From positions 300,237 to 364,236 of the forward strand of contig CAZHCA010000002.1 in NCBI GenBank assembly GCA_964530825.1: DNA of 64,000 nt. Reading direction: 5' to 3'. This document shows, piece by piece, positions 53,088 to 61,500 of the stretch. The notes beneath the pieces were generated by a model that worked only from the letters and a program-made list of their open reading frames with translations, ran no database searches and was not told the DNA's origin. Origin of the DNA: CAZHCA01 sp964530825. Lineage in GTDB: Bacteria > Bacteroidota > Bacteroidia > Chitinophagales > Saprospiraceae. Made by a program: the position numbers and the translations under genes. Numbering within the stretch: position 1 is the stretch's first letter; every line of letters begins with the position of its first letter.

Positions 53088-55928
53088 TCAGAATTTATAC
53101 TTAACCCCTAGGTCAGCTGTCCAGCCGAAGTATTCTTCCTCCACTGGAAACCTTTGATCGGCAGCCAGGAAGACAAACTCCGGGGTATTAGTAATGTTAT
53201 TGACGTTCAGGAAAAAGCTTACTCCATTTTTTAATTCTTGCTTAACCGCCAGGTCCCAGCGGCTGAAAGCTCGGAAAAAGCCATCGAGTTCTACGCGATC
53301 CCCTACGAATTGGAGCGTGGTTCCCTGCCGCACCACAGAAAGGCGAGCGGAGAAGCCGCCGGTTTCGTACCCCAATGAAAAGTTGAACACGTTATCCGGC
53401 TGATCCGGCAAAACGCCCCGCCGGAAAGTGTCTACTACGGTCGGTATAAAAAACGGAGGTTCACCGTCGATTACTTTTAGTTGTGGAAAAAGGGTTTCTG
53501 ATTCGATGAGGGTGTAGTTGGCGCTCAGCACGATGCCGTTAAAAGGCTTGGGCAAAAAAGTTAAGTTGGCCTGCAGGTCGAACTCGACACCAAATACCGT
53601 AACATCGGCAGCCAGATTTTCCTGGGTTATCAGGCGGTATCCCGTAGTGGAGGAGTTGGGGTCGGTATCTCGGCTGATCCGGGTATAGTCCACATTTTTC
53701 AAGCGCTTGTGGAAGCCGCCGACCGTAAGTAAGCCATACCGGTTGTAGAATGAAAAAAAAGCATCGTAATTCCATACGGTCGTATGTTTTAATTCCGCAT
53801 TACCGCGTTGTACCACACCATTTATATCATCGATCTGTTGCCATGGTACCAGGTCAAAGAAATTTGGTCTGGCTAGTGTACGTGTAGCCGCTAAGCGAAT
53901 GTCCATCCAGGGTTTCACCTGGTACTTGGCTTGTACCATTGGTAAAAACTCGGTGTAGTTTTGAGTGCCAACGGTATCTTGAGCACTAATTAAAACTTGG
54001 CCTTCCAACTCGAACGAACGACCGAATAAGCCTTCAAAACGAGTTTGGGTATTTTCCATTCGTACTCCAGGTATGATGGTAAGCTTTTCAAAGAAGGTCA
54101 GCTTACTCATTACATAAGCCGCTCGGATTTCTTCAAAAGCATCGTAATTCTGCAAGCGCTGCCGCTCGTCTTCCGAATAAAACTCATCCTTATACGTATT
54201 GGTAAAAGATTGTAGCTTGGCAGGGTCTAGCGTGGGGCCCAGGCCAAAAGAGAAACGGTCCTGCAGGAATACCCCTTCATCGTGGTCGCCTATAAATTCA
54301 CTGATTTGTATCCGTCCATCGCTATTTAATACAAAGCGGTCGGGGTAGGTCTCCGCAATTTCATCAATGGCTCCAAAGGCCGACCAAAGTCGGAAGTTTT
54401 CCCGGTTACGGCTTTGTAGCCGTACTTTGGCACCGACTTTAAAGAACCCGCTAATGGATTTACGGTCATTGTGAAAAGGAACTTTCCAATCTATATTACC
54501 TGTGTACTTTTGGGTAAAGATCTCTTCGGTATCTAGGCGGTCTTGTTGAAAGAAAGTCCTTTCCAAATCATTCTTGGCAGCCCCTACTACCGTTTCTAAA
54601 TTGGACTCGTCCACTTGGCCAGTAAAGGCGCCAGTTTCCCGGAAGCGCGCTGTGTTATCGGTTGGGGTATTGCGTTCTGTTAAAGCATAGGATGCCCCGT
54701 ACGACAGTTCGGACTTCCAAAGCCCGAGCTGATAGGTGCCGGTCAGGGTGTTATTCCAGGTAAATTGATTGATAATGCGCTTGCGATAGTCGTACTCCTT
54801 GCGGGATGCTTCCGGGCGATAACGAGTTCGGTAGCGCTCTTCTTCGCGATCTAAAACGCCAATAAAACTACTGACACTGATGGCACCGCGGTCGAGTTCG
54901 TAATCGAGGGTCAAACTTCCGCCGTACCGCTTGCGGATCTCAAGGTTGTCAGCCAGGTTGATATCCTCTACATTGATGATGGCGGCACCGGTAGTGTCCT
55001 CGCCAATGGTAATGTAGCTAGCAGTCAATATATCTGAGCTTCGGTTAGCCCGCTGGTAATTACCCGTAACGATTACCCCCAATTTATCGTCGAAAAATCG
55101 GTTGCTTAGGCTGAGGTTGCCCCGGTACTGCCCAAATTCATCCTGCTGCCGGTTGTAGCCGGTGCTCCCTTTAAAGTTTCCCTGTAACCCTTCCCTGGCC
55201 CGTTTGATAAGGAAATTTACGGTCCCGCCTACGGCATCTCCATCTTGGTCGGGCGTAATTGACTTGTAGACCTCGATACCGTCCAGTGCATCAGTTGAGA
55301 CCATACTGAGATCTACAGAACGGTCGTTACCGTCGGTGGCTGGAATCCGCTCGCCGTTGATGGTGATGGAATTATATCGTGGCGAAAGACCGCGGATACT
55401 AACTTTTGTAGCTTCTCCACCTTCCCTTTGCAGGCTTACACCGGGGATGCGCCCAACGGTTTCTGCTGCGTTTTGGTCCGGAATTTCCTCAATTCGGTCT
55501 TTGGAAACAACATTGACAATCGAGTTAGCATTTATTTGCTTTTGTATAGCTGCCCGTTGCCCCTCCAGTTGGGCAGATACGACTACTTCTTCGATCTCAA
55601 AAGCTTCTCGTACCATGGTTATTTCTAGTGTCAGTTGTTCCTTTCCCTGTAAATTAAAAGTGTAGTTTTTAGGACGATAGCTCAGGTAGTTGAGTAATAG
55701 GGTATACTCGCCAGCAGGCAGGTCAAGGATGCGAAAAGTACCTCCTAGACTGGTGGTGCCGTTATAACTTGTTCCTTTGAGCTGCCAGCTAGCAAATCCC
55801 AGGGGCTGGCCAGTCAGTGAATCGGTTAGGGTGACATCTACTTGCCCGCCTTGACCCCAAAGAGCTGGCGTAATTGTCAAAATGGAAAAGAGTAAAAGGC
55901 AAAACCGCTTTGGTCGAAGTATAAGCAT
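53088..55928 (-). CDS. TonB-dependent receptor (carbohydrate uptake type)
   Basis: A 946-residue outer-membrane receptor: signal peptide (LLLFSILTITPALWGQ), an N-terminal carboxypeptidase-regulatory-like beta domain (about 28-110, VDVTLTDSLTGQPLGFASW), the plug domain (about 120-240, with QNAAETVGRIPGVSLQ and SIRGLSPRYNSITINGERIP), and a 22-strand barrel ending in aromatic YKF. Sequence style matches the TonB-Xanth-Caul (TIGR01782-like) group rather than SusC. No SusD partner exists in the locus. It is the first gene of the minus-strand uronate locus, and a LacI-type palindrome lies 65 bp upstream. Confidence 0.93.
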   Translation of the reverse strand: MLILRPKRFCLLLFSILTITPALWGQGGQVDVTLTDSLTGQPLGFASWQLKGTSYNGTTSLGGTFRILDLPAGEYTLLLNYLSYRPKNYTFNLQGKEQLTLEITMVREAFEIEEVVVSAQLEGQRAAIQKQINANSIVNVVSKDRIEEIPDQNAAETVGRIPGVSLQREGGEATKVSIRGLSPRYNSITINGERIPATDGNDRSVDLSMVSTDALDGIEVYKSITPDQDGDAVGGTVNFLIKRAREGLQGNFKGSTGYNRQQDEFGQYRGNLSLSNRFFDDKLGVIVTGNYQRANRSSDILTASYITIGEDTTGAAIINVEDINLADNLEIRKRYGGSLTLDYELDRGAISVSSFIGVLDREEERYRTRYRPEASRKEYDYRKRIINQFTWNNTLTGTYQLGLWKSELSYGASYALTERNTPTDNTARFRETGAFTGQVDESNLETVVGAAKNDLERTFFQQDRLDTEEIFTQKYTGNIDWKVPFHNDRKSISGFFKVGAKVRLQSRNRENFRLWSAFGAIDEIAETYPDRFVLNSDGRIQISEFIGDHDEGVFLQDRFSFGLGPTLDPAKLQSFTNTYKDEFYSEDERQRLQNYDAFEEIRAAYVMSKLTFFEKLTIIPGVRMENTQTRFEGLFGRSFELEGQVLISAQDTVGTQNYTEFLPMVQAKYQVKPWMDIRLAATRTLARPNFFDLVPWQQIDDINGVVQRGNAELKHTTVWNYDAFFSFYNRYGLLTVGGFHKRLKNVDYTRISRDTDPNSSTTGYRLITQENLAADVTVFGVEFDLQANLTFLPKPFNGIVLSANYTLIESETLFPQLKVIDGEPPFFIPTVVDTFRRGVLPDQPDNVFNFSLGYETGGFSARLSVVRQGTTLQFVGDRVELDGFFRAFSRWDLAVKQELKNGVSFFLNVNNITNTPEFVFLAADQRFPVEEEYFGWTADLGVKYKF

Positions 55929-55992
55929 AGTAGAAGTTTCTTACCTGTAAGACGTGGGTTTCTATCCTTACCCTTACAAGAAGGGCAAAAAA

Positions 55993-56006
55993 AACAATCG
56001 TTTGCA
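55993..56006 (-). promoter_or_regulatory. LacI-type operator upstream of the TBDR operon
   Basis: On the minus strand it reads TGCAAACGATTGTT, matching the palindromic consensus TGCAANCGATTGCA at 12 of 13 specified positions apart from the last bases. It lies 65 bp upstream of the TBDR ATG. Two further copies flank the lacI-type gene and the sigma-factor gene. Confidence 0.6.
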
Positions 56007-56108
56007 CTATAAAATGTGGGTATCTTTTATTTACCCAATAAAATCTACGTTAAAAACAATTATATAGGTATTAAATTTTAAATAAGCCAAAATGATGTGG
56101 TATATTTA

Positions 56109-56122
56109 TGTAATCGATTGCA
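56109..56122 (+). promoter_or_regulatory. LacI-type operator upstream of the regulator gene
   Basis: TGTAATCGATTGCA is a palindrome with a central CG, broken at a single base pair, 24 bp before the LacI-family ATG. The TGCAAnCG half-site style is typical of LacI-family operators, so autoregulation is likely. Confidence 0.7.
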
Positions 56123-56146
56123 ACTGTTAGTTAAAGGAGATTAGCC

Positions 56147-57196
56147 ATGTCAAAAGCTACGATATACGATATAGCATCAGAGCTCAAAATAACGCCCTCT
56201 ACCGTTTCTCGAGCGTTGAGTGACCACCCTCGAATAAGTGCACGTACGAAGAAAGCTGTGCGGGAGGTTGCCGCCCGGCTGAATTACCGGCAGAATAGTG
56301 TGGCAGCTGCACTGCGAAGTGGTAAAACCAATATGCTGGGGATCGTAGTACCCACCACTGATCGCAGCTTTTTTTCTTCGGTTATCCGCAGCGTTGAGCA
56401 GGTGGCTACTGCTTCTGGGTACAACGTCATGATCACGCAATCCAACGATAAAGAGGAAATGGAACGGTCTAATATTGAGGCCTTGCTGAAAGCTCAAGTT
56501 GATGGGATTATTGCTTCTATTGCAAGAGAAACATCAGACTACAGCCATTTTCAAAAACTGGCAGAAAGCGGGCTGCCTCTAGTACTGTTCGACCGGGTAG
56601 CGGAACTGAGCCGAACCAGTATTGTACGCATAGATGACTACCGTGGTGCCTACGAAGCAACCGCTCACTTAATCGCACAGGGTTGCTGCCGGATTGCTCA
56701 TTTTGCCGGGCAACAACACCTCAATATCTACCAGCAACGCCTTCAAGGCTACCAAGACGCGCTTCAGGACCATGGCATACCTCATGACGAGGCATTAGTG
56801 TACTACAGCAATGTGAAAATTGAAGATGGCAGAGCGGGAATGCATGCAATGCTTCAGCAGGGAAGACTACCAGATGCCGTATTCGCTGCCAGTGATTACG
56901 CAGCAATCGGAGCGATGCAGATACTAAAGGCAGAAGGTAAGCGCATCCCCGAAGACGTAGCGCTAATTGGCTTCATGAATGAAACCTTCACGTCCTTTGT
57001 AGACCCCGCCCTGACGTCTGTTGACCAGCTCAGCGAAAATATGGGTAAACTGGCAGCTAGTACGATCCTCGAGCAAATCAGCAGTAAAGAAGCCTTTGCC
57101 CCCAGGAAAATTATTCTAAACCCCCAACTCATTATTCGTGGCTCTTCTATTAAGAGGCACCTGCTATTGCAAAAGCAAAAAAATAATCAGCCTTAG
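56147..57196 (+). CDS. LacI family transcriptional regulator of uronate utilisation
   Basis: A 349-residue LacI/GalR repressor. The helix-turn-helix and hinge (residues 1-57) read ATIYDIASELKITPSTVSRAL and later LNYRQNSVAAALRSGKTN. The periplasmic-binding-protein-like sensor domain follows (GIVVPTTDRSFFSSVIRSVEQ, GYQDAL, VFAASDYAAIGAMQILK). It probably binds a uronate-pathway intermediate and controls the divergent TBDR-uxa operon and the sigma-uxuB-uxuA genes, because three matching palindromes flank these promoters. The effector is unknown (KDG, fructuronate or tagaturonate are candidates). Confidence 0.92.
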   Translation: MSKATIYDIASELKITPSTVSRALSDHPRISARTKKAVREVAARLNYRQNSVAAALRSGKTNMLGIVVPTTDRSFFSSVIRSVEQVATASGYNVMITQSNDKEEMERSNIEALLKAQVDGIIASIARETSDYSHFQKLAESGLPLVLFDRVAELSRTSIVRIDDYRGAYEATAHLIAQGCCRIAHFAGQQHLNIYQQRLQGYQDALQDHGIPHDEALVYYSNVKIEDGRAGMHAMLQQGRLPDAVFAASDYAAIGAMQILKAEGKRIPEDVALIGFMNETFTSFVDPALTSVDQLSENMGKLAASTILEQISSKEAFAPRKIILNPQLIIRGSSIKRHLLLQKQKNNQP

Positions 57197-57243
57197 TCCT
57201 TGAGAACAACGAAGCAATCATAAGACCCCAATATCAGGTGGCT

Positions 57244-57262
57244 GCCTGCAGTACACGCAGGC
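57244..57262 (+). terminator. Small hairpin after the LacI-type gene
   Basis: GCCTGC (57244-57249) and GCAGGC (57257-57262) pair perfectly across a 7-base loop, 48 bp after the LacI-type stop. No T-run follows, so it is only a candidate terminator. Confidence 0.35.
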
Positions 57263-57371
57263 CCGAGACACTTCGGTTCCCGCTAGATAGGTTGTGGAGC
57301 AGTTCACCTCAGTTAAGCTTGTCGTTGCACCCGGTGTGCATCTTGTTCTTAAATCGTCTACGGTGCGGGAG

Positions 57372-57385
57372 TGCAACCGATTGCA
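57372..57385 (+). promoter_or_regulatory. LacI-type operator upstream of the sigma-factor gene
   Basis: TGCAACCGATTGCA is a palindrome with one mismatched pair and ends 22 bp before the sigma-factor ATG. It shares the core CGATTGCA with 56109-56122 and the reversed TBDR site, so the sigma-uxuB-uxuA unit probably belongs to the same regulon. Confidence 0.7.
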
Positions 57386-57407
57386 TTAAATAACCAAACC
57401 AAATAAA

Positions 57408-58040
57408 ATGCCTGTAGATCTTCACGAAGAGCGCGTTGTATTTAAGCACAACGCGCTCACTCATAGTACAAATGACCAAGAGCTCGTTAGGTGCCTAATT
57501 TCCAGGAATTGTAGTCAACAGGCTTTTAAGATACTACATGACCGGTACTATACCCTGCTTTACAAAAAGGCGTTACAGCGATTGAACTGCCACTTCAGTG
57601 CCGAAGAAGCTGTAGCCGATGTCTTTTTAAAAATCTGGTCGAACCGAGATGCTTTACAAGCCTGTCTTAAGTTACGCGCCTATCTGTTTACCGCCGTGTA
57701 TAACCAATGCATCGACTATGTCCGAAAACGGCGTGCCGAAGAATACTACGCTCCAGAACAGTTCCCTGCACTAGAGCTGGCCTATTCCTCCCCAGAACAA
57801 GCAATGGTTGATGAGGAATTGAGAAATAATATACAAAAAGCTATAAGCGAGCTCCCTCCGAAGGGCAGGATTATTTTCCGTCTCAGCCGGGAGGAAGGTC
57901 TAAAATATTCGGAAATTGCCGAACGCCTCGATATTTCAGTCAAAACCGTCGAGTCGCACATGCGTAGGTCCTTGTTTAATCTGCGGCACCAGTTTAGGGA
58001 AAGGTATGCTAGCCGCAATATATCTTACCCAGAGCGGTAA
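57408..58040 (+). CDS. RNA polymerase sigma-70 family (ECF-like) factor
   Basis: A 210-residue sigma factor of the Bacteroidota ECF (FecI-like) expansion. Region 2 spans about residues 40-105 (FKILHDRYYTLLYKKALQ, AEEAVADVFLKIWSN, RAYLFTAVYNQCIDYVRKRR). Region 4 spans about 135-195 (ELPPKGRIIFRLSREEGLKYSEIAERLDISVKTVESHMRRSL) with its helix-turn-helix. No anti-sigma (FecR-type) gene is adjacent; instead it sits 33 bp upstream of the SDR reductase. Control by the LacI-type operator 22 bp ahead of it is likely. Promoters it recognises are unknown. Confidence 0.9.
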   Translation: MPVDLHEERVVFKHNALTHSTNDQELVRCLISRNCSQQAFKILHDRYYTLLYKKALQRLNCHFSAEEAVADVFLKIWSNRDALQACLKLRAYLFTAVYNQCIDYVRKRRAEEYYAPEQFPALELAYSSPEQAMVDEELRNNIQKAISELPPKGRIIFRLSREEGLKYSEIAERLDISVKTVESHMRRSLFNLRHQFRERYASRNISYPER

Positions 58041-58073
58041 GGGTTTTCTCTACCTTTTCAAAATAGCCCATTT

Positions 58074-58880
58074 ATGTTAGAGCAATTCAGTTTAGCGGAT
58101 AAAGTTGCTATTGTAACCGGTGCCACAGGCACACTGGGCCAACAGTTTGTCGATGCACTTTTGAACAGTGGTGCCCGTGTTACGCTCATTGGAAGGAACC
58201 AATTTCGCTTGCATGAAATGGCCGAAGCCCTTGGTGATCGTGTACTGCCTCAGAAAGCAGATGTACTCCAAAAAACACAGCTGGAGGTTGCAGGCCGACA
58301 GACACTTGAGAAATGGGGACGGATAGACCTATTGGTCAATGCAGCCGGCGGAAACCTCTCTGGGGCTACCCTACCTGACGATGCCTCCTTTTTTGAGCTT
58401 TCGCTTCAAGACTTCAGCAAGGTCGTAGAGCTCAATCTGCAGGGGAGTGTGCTGCCTAGCTTGGTCTTTGGGCCGGCTTTAGCGCAGCAACAGTTCGGGG
58501 CCATCATCAATATTTCTTCTATGGCTGCGGAGCGTCCACTTACCCGGGTAGGTGGATACGCTGCAGCTAAAGCTGCTTTAGATAATTTTACAAAATGGAT
58601 GGCAATTGAGATGGCAAAGCGGTACGGCGACACCGTCCGGGTTAATGCTATAGCGCCTGGCTTTTTCATCGCAGAGCAAAATCGTGCTTTATTGCTAAAC
58701 GAAGATGGAAGCCTGACCGAGCGGGGGCAGTCCATCATTGATGCCACTCCTATGGGCCGGTTCGGGAAACCGGAGGAACTGCAGGGCACGCTGCTTTGGC
58801 TGGCCAGCGAAGCAAGCCGCTTCGTTACGGGCACGGTCATTCCAGTAGATGGGGGGTTTAGCGCTTACTCCGGCGTATAA
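58074..58880 (+). CDS. SDR family oxidoreductase, probable fructuronate reductase (UxuB type)
   Basis: A 268-residue short-chain dehydrogenase. The NAD(P)-binding TGATGTLGQQF lies at residues 15-25, NAAGGN near 90, and the catalytic Ser-Tyr-Lys in NISSMAAERP and GGYAAAKAAL. The C terminus VTGTVIPVDGGFSAYSGV is typical of classical SDRs. It is 7 bp ahead of uxuA; SDR-type D-mannonate oxidoreductases next to uxuA (as in Bacillus) reduce fructuronate to mannonate, and no other UxuB is present. The reaction is inferred from context; family membership is certain. Confidence 0.88.
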   Translation: MLEQFSLADKVAIVTGATGTLGQQFVDALLNSGARVTLIGRNQFRLHEMAEALGDRVLPQKADVLQKTQLEVAGRQTLEKWGRIDLLVNAAGGNLSGATLPDDASFFELSLQDFSKVVELNLQGSVLPSLVFGPALAQQQFGAIINISSMAAERPLTRVGGYAAAKAALDNFTKWMAIEMAKRYGDTVRVNAIAPGFFIAEQNRALLLNEDGSLTERGQSIIDATPMGRFGKPEELQGTLLWLASEASRFVTGTVIPVDGGFSAYSGV

Positions 58881-58887
58881 AAAACAG

Positions 58888-60066
58888 ATGAATATGAAGA
58901 GCATGCAAGAAAACTGGCGCTGGTTCGGCCCCTCTGACCCGACCACGCTGTCGGACATTAAACAAGCCGGGGCGGAGGGCGTCGTCACGGCCCTGCATCA
59001 CCTTCCCAACGGCAGCGTTTGGCCGGTGGAAGACATCGCGGAGCGTAAGGCACGGATTGAGGCGGCTGGCCTGAAGTGGGAAGTCGTGGAGAGCTTGCCC
59101 GTAACCGAAGCCATCAAGCTTCAGCACGGGCCATGGGAGCAGCACATCGAACACTACCAACAATCTTTGCGTAACCTGGCGCGCTGCGGCATCCGGACGG
59201 TCACCTATAATTTCATGCCGGTGCTGGACTGGACCCGCACCCACTTGGACTACCTTTTGCCCAATGGCGCTCAGGCGCTGAGGTATGAAAGCAGCGCACT
59301 TGCTGCTTTCGACCTATTCATCGCCCAACGTGAAAACGCTGCTAAGGACTACAGCCCAACCGCCCGCCAACGGGCAGCGACCTACTACCAGCGGATGAAC
59401 GAGCAGGAGCGCGAGTCGCTGGCCGCCGCCATCCTCTCGGGTCTGCCCGGAGCGGAAGAAACCTACACGCTTGAGACTTTCCGGACAGCTGTCATCAAGT
59501 ATCGGAACATTGGTAAAGCGCAGCTCCGTAAACACCTCGCTGATTTTATTAGGGCGGTAGCCCCAGTAGCACAGGAAGCAGGGCTACGCCTGGCTATACA
59601 TCCCGATGACCCGCCATTCTCGCTCTTCGGCTTGCCGCGAATCGTGAGCACAAAAGAGGATCTCCAATTTTTGCTAAATGTAATAGATGTTAAAGCCAAC
59701 GGCCTCTGCTTTTGCACCGGCTCCCTTGGCGCCAGCGCCGATAACGATCTGCCAGCAATGGCTCGCCGCTTTGCCCACCGCATCTACTTTGCCCACCTGC
59801 GCAACGTCCAACGCGACAATCAAGGCGGTTTCTTTGAATCGCCCCACCTTGCCGGTAGTGTCGACATCTACGCCGTGGTGAAAACCTTGCTTCAGGAGCA
59901 GCAGAAACGCGGCGACCCTATCCCCTTTCGGCCCGACCACGGCATGAAGATACTTAGCGATTTTGAGCGGCCAGCCCGGCCCGGTTACACCGCCGTCGGC
60001 CGCCTCAGGGGGCTTGCTGAACTGAGGGGGCTACAGTTGGGCATCAGCCGGAGCCTGGCCGAGTAG
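58888..60066 (+). CDS. uxuA: Mannonate dehydratase
   Basis: A 392-residue TIM-barrel dehydratase closely matching UxuA throughout: WRWFGPSDPTTLSDIKQAGA at the start, VTALHHLPNGSVW, RTVTYNFMPVLDWTRT, HPDDPPFSLFGLPRIVST, CTGSLGASADNDL, and the C-terminal FRPDHGMKIL metal-binding segment. It dehydrates mannonate to KDG, joining the galacturonate branch at KdgK. An ATG within the preceding SDR gene (58849) is open in frame, but the family homology begins after 58888. Downstream lies only the convergent small membrane-protein gene. Confidence 0.95.
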   Translation: MNMKSMQENWRWFGPSDPTTLSDIKQAGAEGVVTALHHLPNGSVWPVEDIAERKARIEAAGLKWEVVESLPVTEAIKLQHGPWEQHIEHYQQSLRNLARCGIRTVTYNFMPVLDWTRTHLDYLLPNGAQALRYESSALAAFDLFIAQRENAAKDYSPTARQRAATYYQRMNEQERESLAAAILSGLPGAEETYTLETFRTAVIKYRNIGKAQLRKHLADFIRAVAPVAQEAGLRLAIHPDDPPFSLFGLPRIVSTKEDLQFLLNVIDVKANGLCFCTGSLGASADNDLPAMARRFAHRIYFAHLRNVQRDNQGGFFESPHLAGSVDIYAVVKTLLQEQQKRGDPIPFRPDHGMKILSDFERPARPGYTAVGRLRGLAELRGLQLGISRSLAE

Positions 60067-60133
60067 TGCCGCTACAGCAGGCCGTTAGGGCAAGGGGGAA
60101 AAGAAAGCGTAAAGCACCGCCTCCAAACAAGCC

Positions 60134-60532
60134 CTAAGAAAACAGGTAAAAAAGTGCGGGTACTGTGATATTCACGAAAACCGTGAATAAGTAAAACGAT
60201 ATTACAATTTTAATTCCTAGCTCGCCTATGACCGTAAGTACGTTTCCAAAGAACAATAACATACTCAAAACTGTAAAATGGTAAAAGTACGGTGTGTAGT
60301 ACATAGCGATAAGGGCGATAGGCATGATTGCGCCAACCAGAGTGGTGAAAGATATGGAGTACCATAAAAACTCCTTGCCCTTTTGGCTTTCGCAGAACTT
60401 GTCATACCGGTTCATAATAGTCATCCGGGAGGAGGTATCGGGCTTGCCGTCCAGATATTTTGAGCTAAACATATATCGCTCGTTTTTTGTGTAGCAATCT
60501 ACTTGGAAGGGATGCAAAACAATTGGTCGCAT
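60134..60532 (-). CDS. Small membrane protein of unknown function
   Basis: About 132 residues. The start is taken at MRPIVLHPF (60532); an ATG at 60604 overlaps the divergent regulator start and the palindrome. A hydrophilic N terminus with a KPDTSSRMTIMNRYDKFC segment is followed by three hydrophobic helices (LWYSISFTTLVGAIMPIALIAMYY, FYHFTVLSMLLFFGNVLTVI, IKIVISFYLFTVFVNITVPALFYLF). I do not recognise the family. It shares its upstream region with a Crp/Fnr regulator, so it is a likely target of that regulator. Confidence 0.6.
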   Translation of the reverse strand: MRPIVLHPFQVDCYTKNERYMFSSKYLDGKPDTSSRMTIMNRYDKFCESQKGKEFLWYSISFTTLVGAIMPIALIAMYYTPYFYHFTVLSMLLFFGNVLTVIGELGIKIVISFYLFTVFVNITVPALFYLFS

Positions 60533-60572
60533 GACCTTCTCTTGTAAAATGCAGCTATTGAGCGCGCACTGC

Positions 60573-60590
60573 TTATGACCTAAATCATAA
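60573..60590. promoter_or_regulatory. Crp/Fnr-type palindrome between divergent genes
   Basis: TTATGA (60573-60578) and TCATAA (60585-60590) are perfect inverted half-sites separated by 6 bases, the geometry of CRP sites. The palindrome ends 5 bp before the Crp/Fnr ATG and lies about 40 bp upstream of the divergent membrane-protein gene, so it can control both. Confidence 0.65.
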
Positions 60591-60595
60591 AAGGT

Positions 60596-61183
60596 ATGAT
60601 CCAAGAAGATATTTTAGTTAGATACGGCGCTGTGACCAAAGAGCTCGAGAAAGGAGAAACGCTCTTTCAGGAGGGGGAGGTCCCCGTATTCTACTATCAG
60701 GTTTTAACCGGGGAAGTCAGGCTGGTAAATTATAATGATAAGGGCAAAGCAATGATTCAGGGCATTTTTAACGAGGGCGAGGGTTTTGCCGCTCCCGCTA
60801 TAATCGGCAATTATGCGGCTTGCTCAGGTGCGGAAGCGACACAACCTACCACTTTAGTTTGTCTGGAAAGGCAACGGTTTCGGCAGATGCTGTCCGAGAA
60901 CGGCGATATCAGCTTGATGCTGCTCGAATACCTCTCCAAACGGTTGCAGTTTATGACAATGGTCGCCAAAGAGATCAATTGCAACGAAGCGGAATGGAGG
61001 ATTCTAAATTTGTTGAGATTCCTAAAAAAAGAGTCCGGTCAGGAAGGTGAGTATGAAGTAGGATTAACCCGGCAAACTATTGGAGATATCATAGGCTTGA
61101 GGGTAGAGACAGCGATCAGAGCGATCAAAAACCTGGAAGCTAAAAAATACTTGAAAGTCAAAAACAGAAAGCTTTATTTGTAA
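60596..61183 (+). CDS. Crp/Fnr family transcriptional regulator
   Basis: A 195-residue regulator with an N-terminal cyclic-nucleotide-binding-like domain (about 12-120, ELEKGETLFQEGEVPVFYYQVLTGEVRLV) and a C-terminal winged helix (about 140-195, VGLTRQTIGDIIGLRVETAIRAIKNLEAKKYLKV). There is no N-terminal cysteine cluster for an Fe-S centre, so it is not a classical oxygen-sensing Fnr. Close overlap with the palindrome suggests autoregulation and co-regulation of the divergent membrane-protein gene. Effector unknown. Confidence 0.9.
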   Translation: MIQEDILVRYGAVTKELEKGETLFQEGEVPVFYYQVLTGEVRLVNYNDKGKAMIQGIFNEGEGFAAPAIIGNYAACSGAEATQPTTLVCLERQRFRQMLSENGDISLMLLEYLSKRLQFMTMVAKEINCNEAEWRILNLLRFLKKESGQEGEYEVGLTRQTIGDIIGLRVETAIRAIKNLEAKKYLKVKNRKLYL

Positions 61184-61344
61184 ATGTAGGAGTCGGTGCC
61201 TTGGTACTATACTTTCACTCTTTGATTCACTTCCACCAACTTCAACTCCACATCCAGCATACGACTTTATGGGAAAGGAGCAAGAGCGTCGTAACAATGG
61301 GTATGCGCTAAGCCAATCGGTAAAAATACTCCCGAGGATAGGAA

Positions 61345-61500
61345 ATGGTCACCGAAGACCTGGCACTGGAAATCGGGCAGTGCTCCGGGTCATATCGGGG
61401 GAAATACCTGCTGATTTGGAAAAGGTCCGGAGCCGGCAACTGGAAGATCTTGCTAGATGATAATAATATTCATAGTAATCATAATGCTGGACCGTTATGA
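61345..61500 (+). pseudogene. SnoaL/DUF4440-like C-terminal remnant
   Basis: Translation from ATG 61345 gives MVTEDLALEIGQCSGSYRGK then YLLIWKRSGAGNWKILLDDN, which matches the last strands of SnoaL/DUF4440 ketosteroid-isomerase-like proteins (GKYL.IWK...G.WKI..D). The N-terminal half is missing; the same frame upstream is closed by stops. The stop overlaps the next small ATG as ATGA. Within the 920-bp gap 61184-62103 only this and the two small genes below are recognisable. Confidence 0.5.

Noticed and set aside
57326..57340. TGCAC-N5-GTGCA inverted repeat as a fourth LacI operator
   Set aside because: Spacing (15 bp) and the centre differ from the other three sites, which have CGATT cores; could be chance.
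61269..61460. 63-codon open frame starting MGKEQERRNN
   Set aside because: It overlaps the SnoaL-like remnant in a different frame and has no family features.
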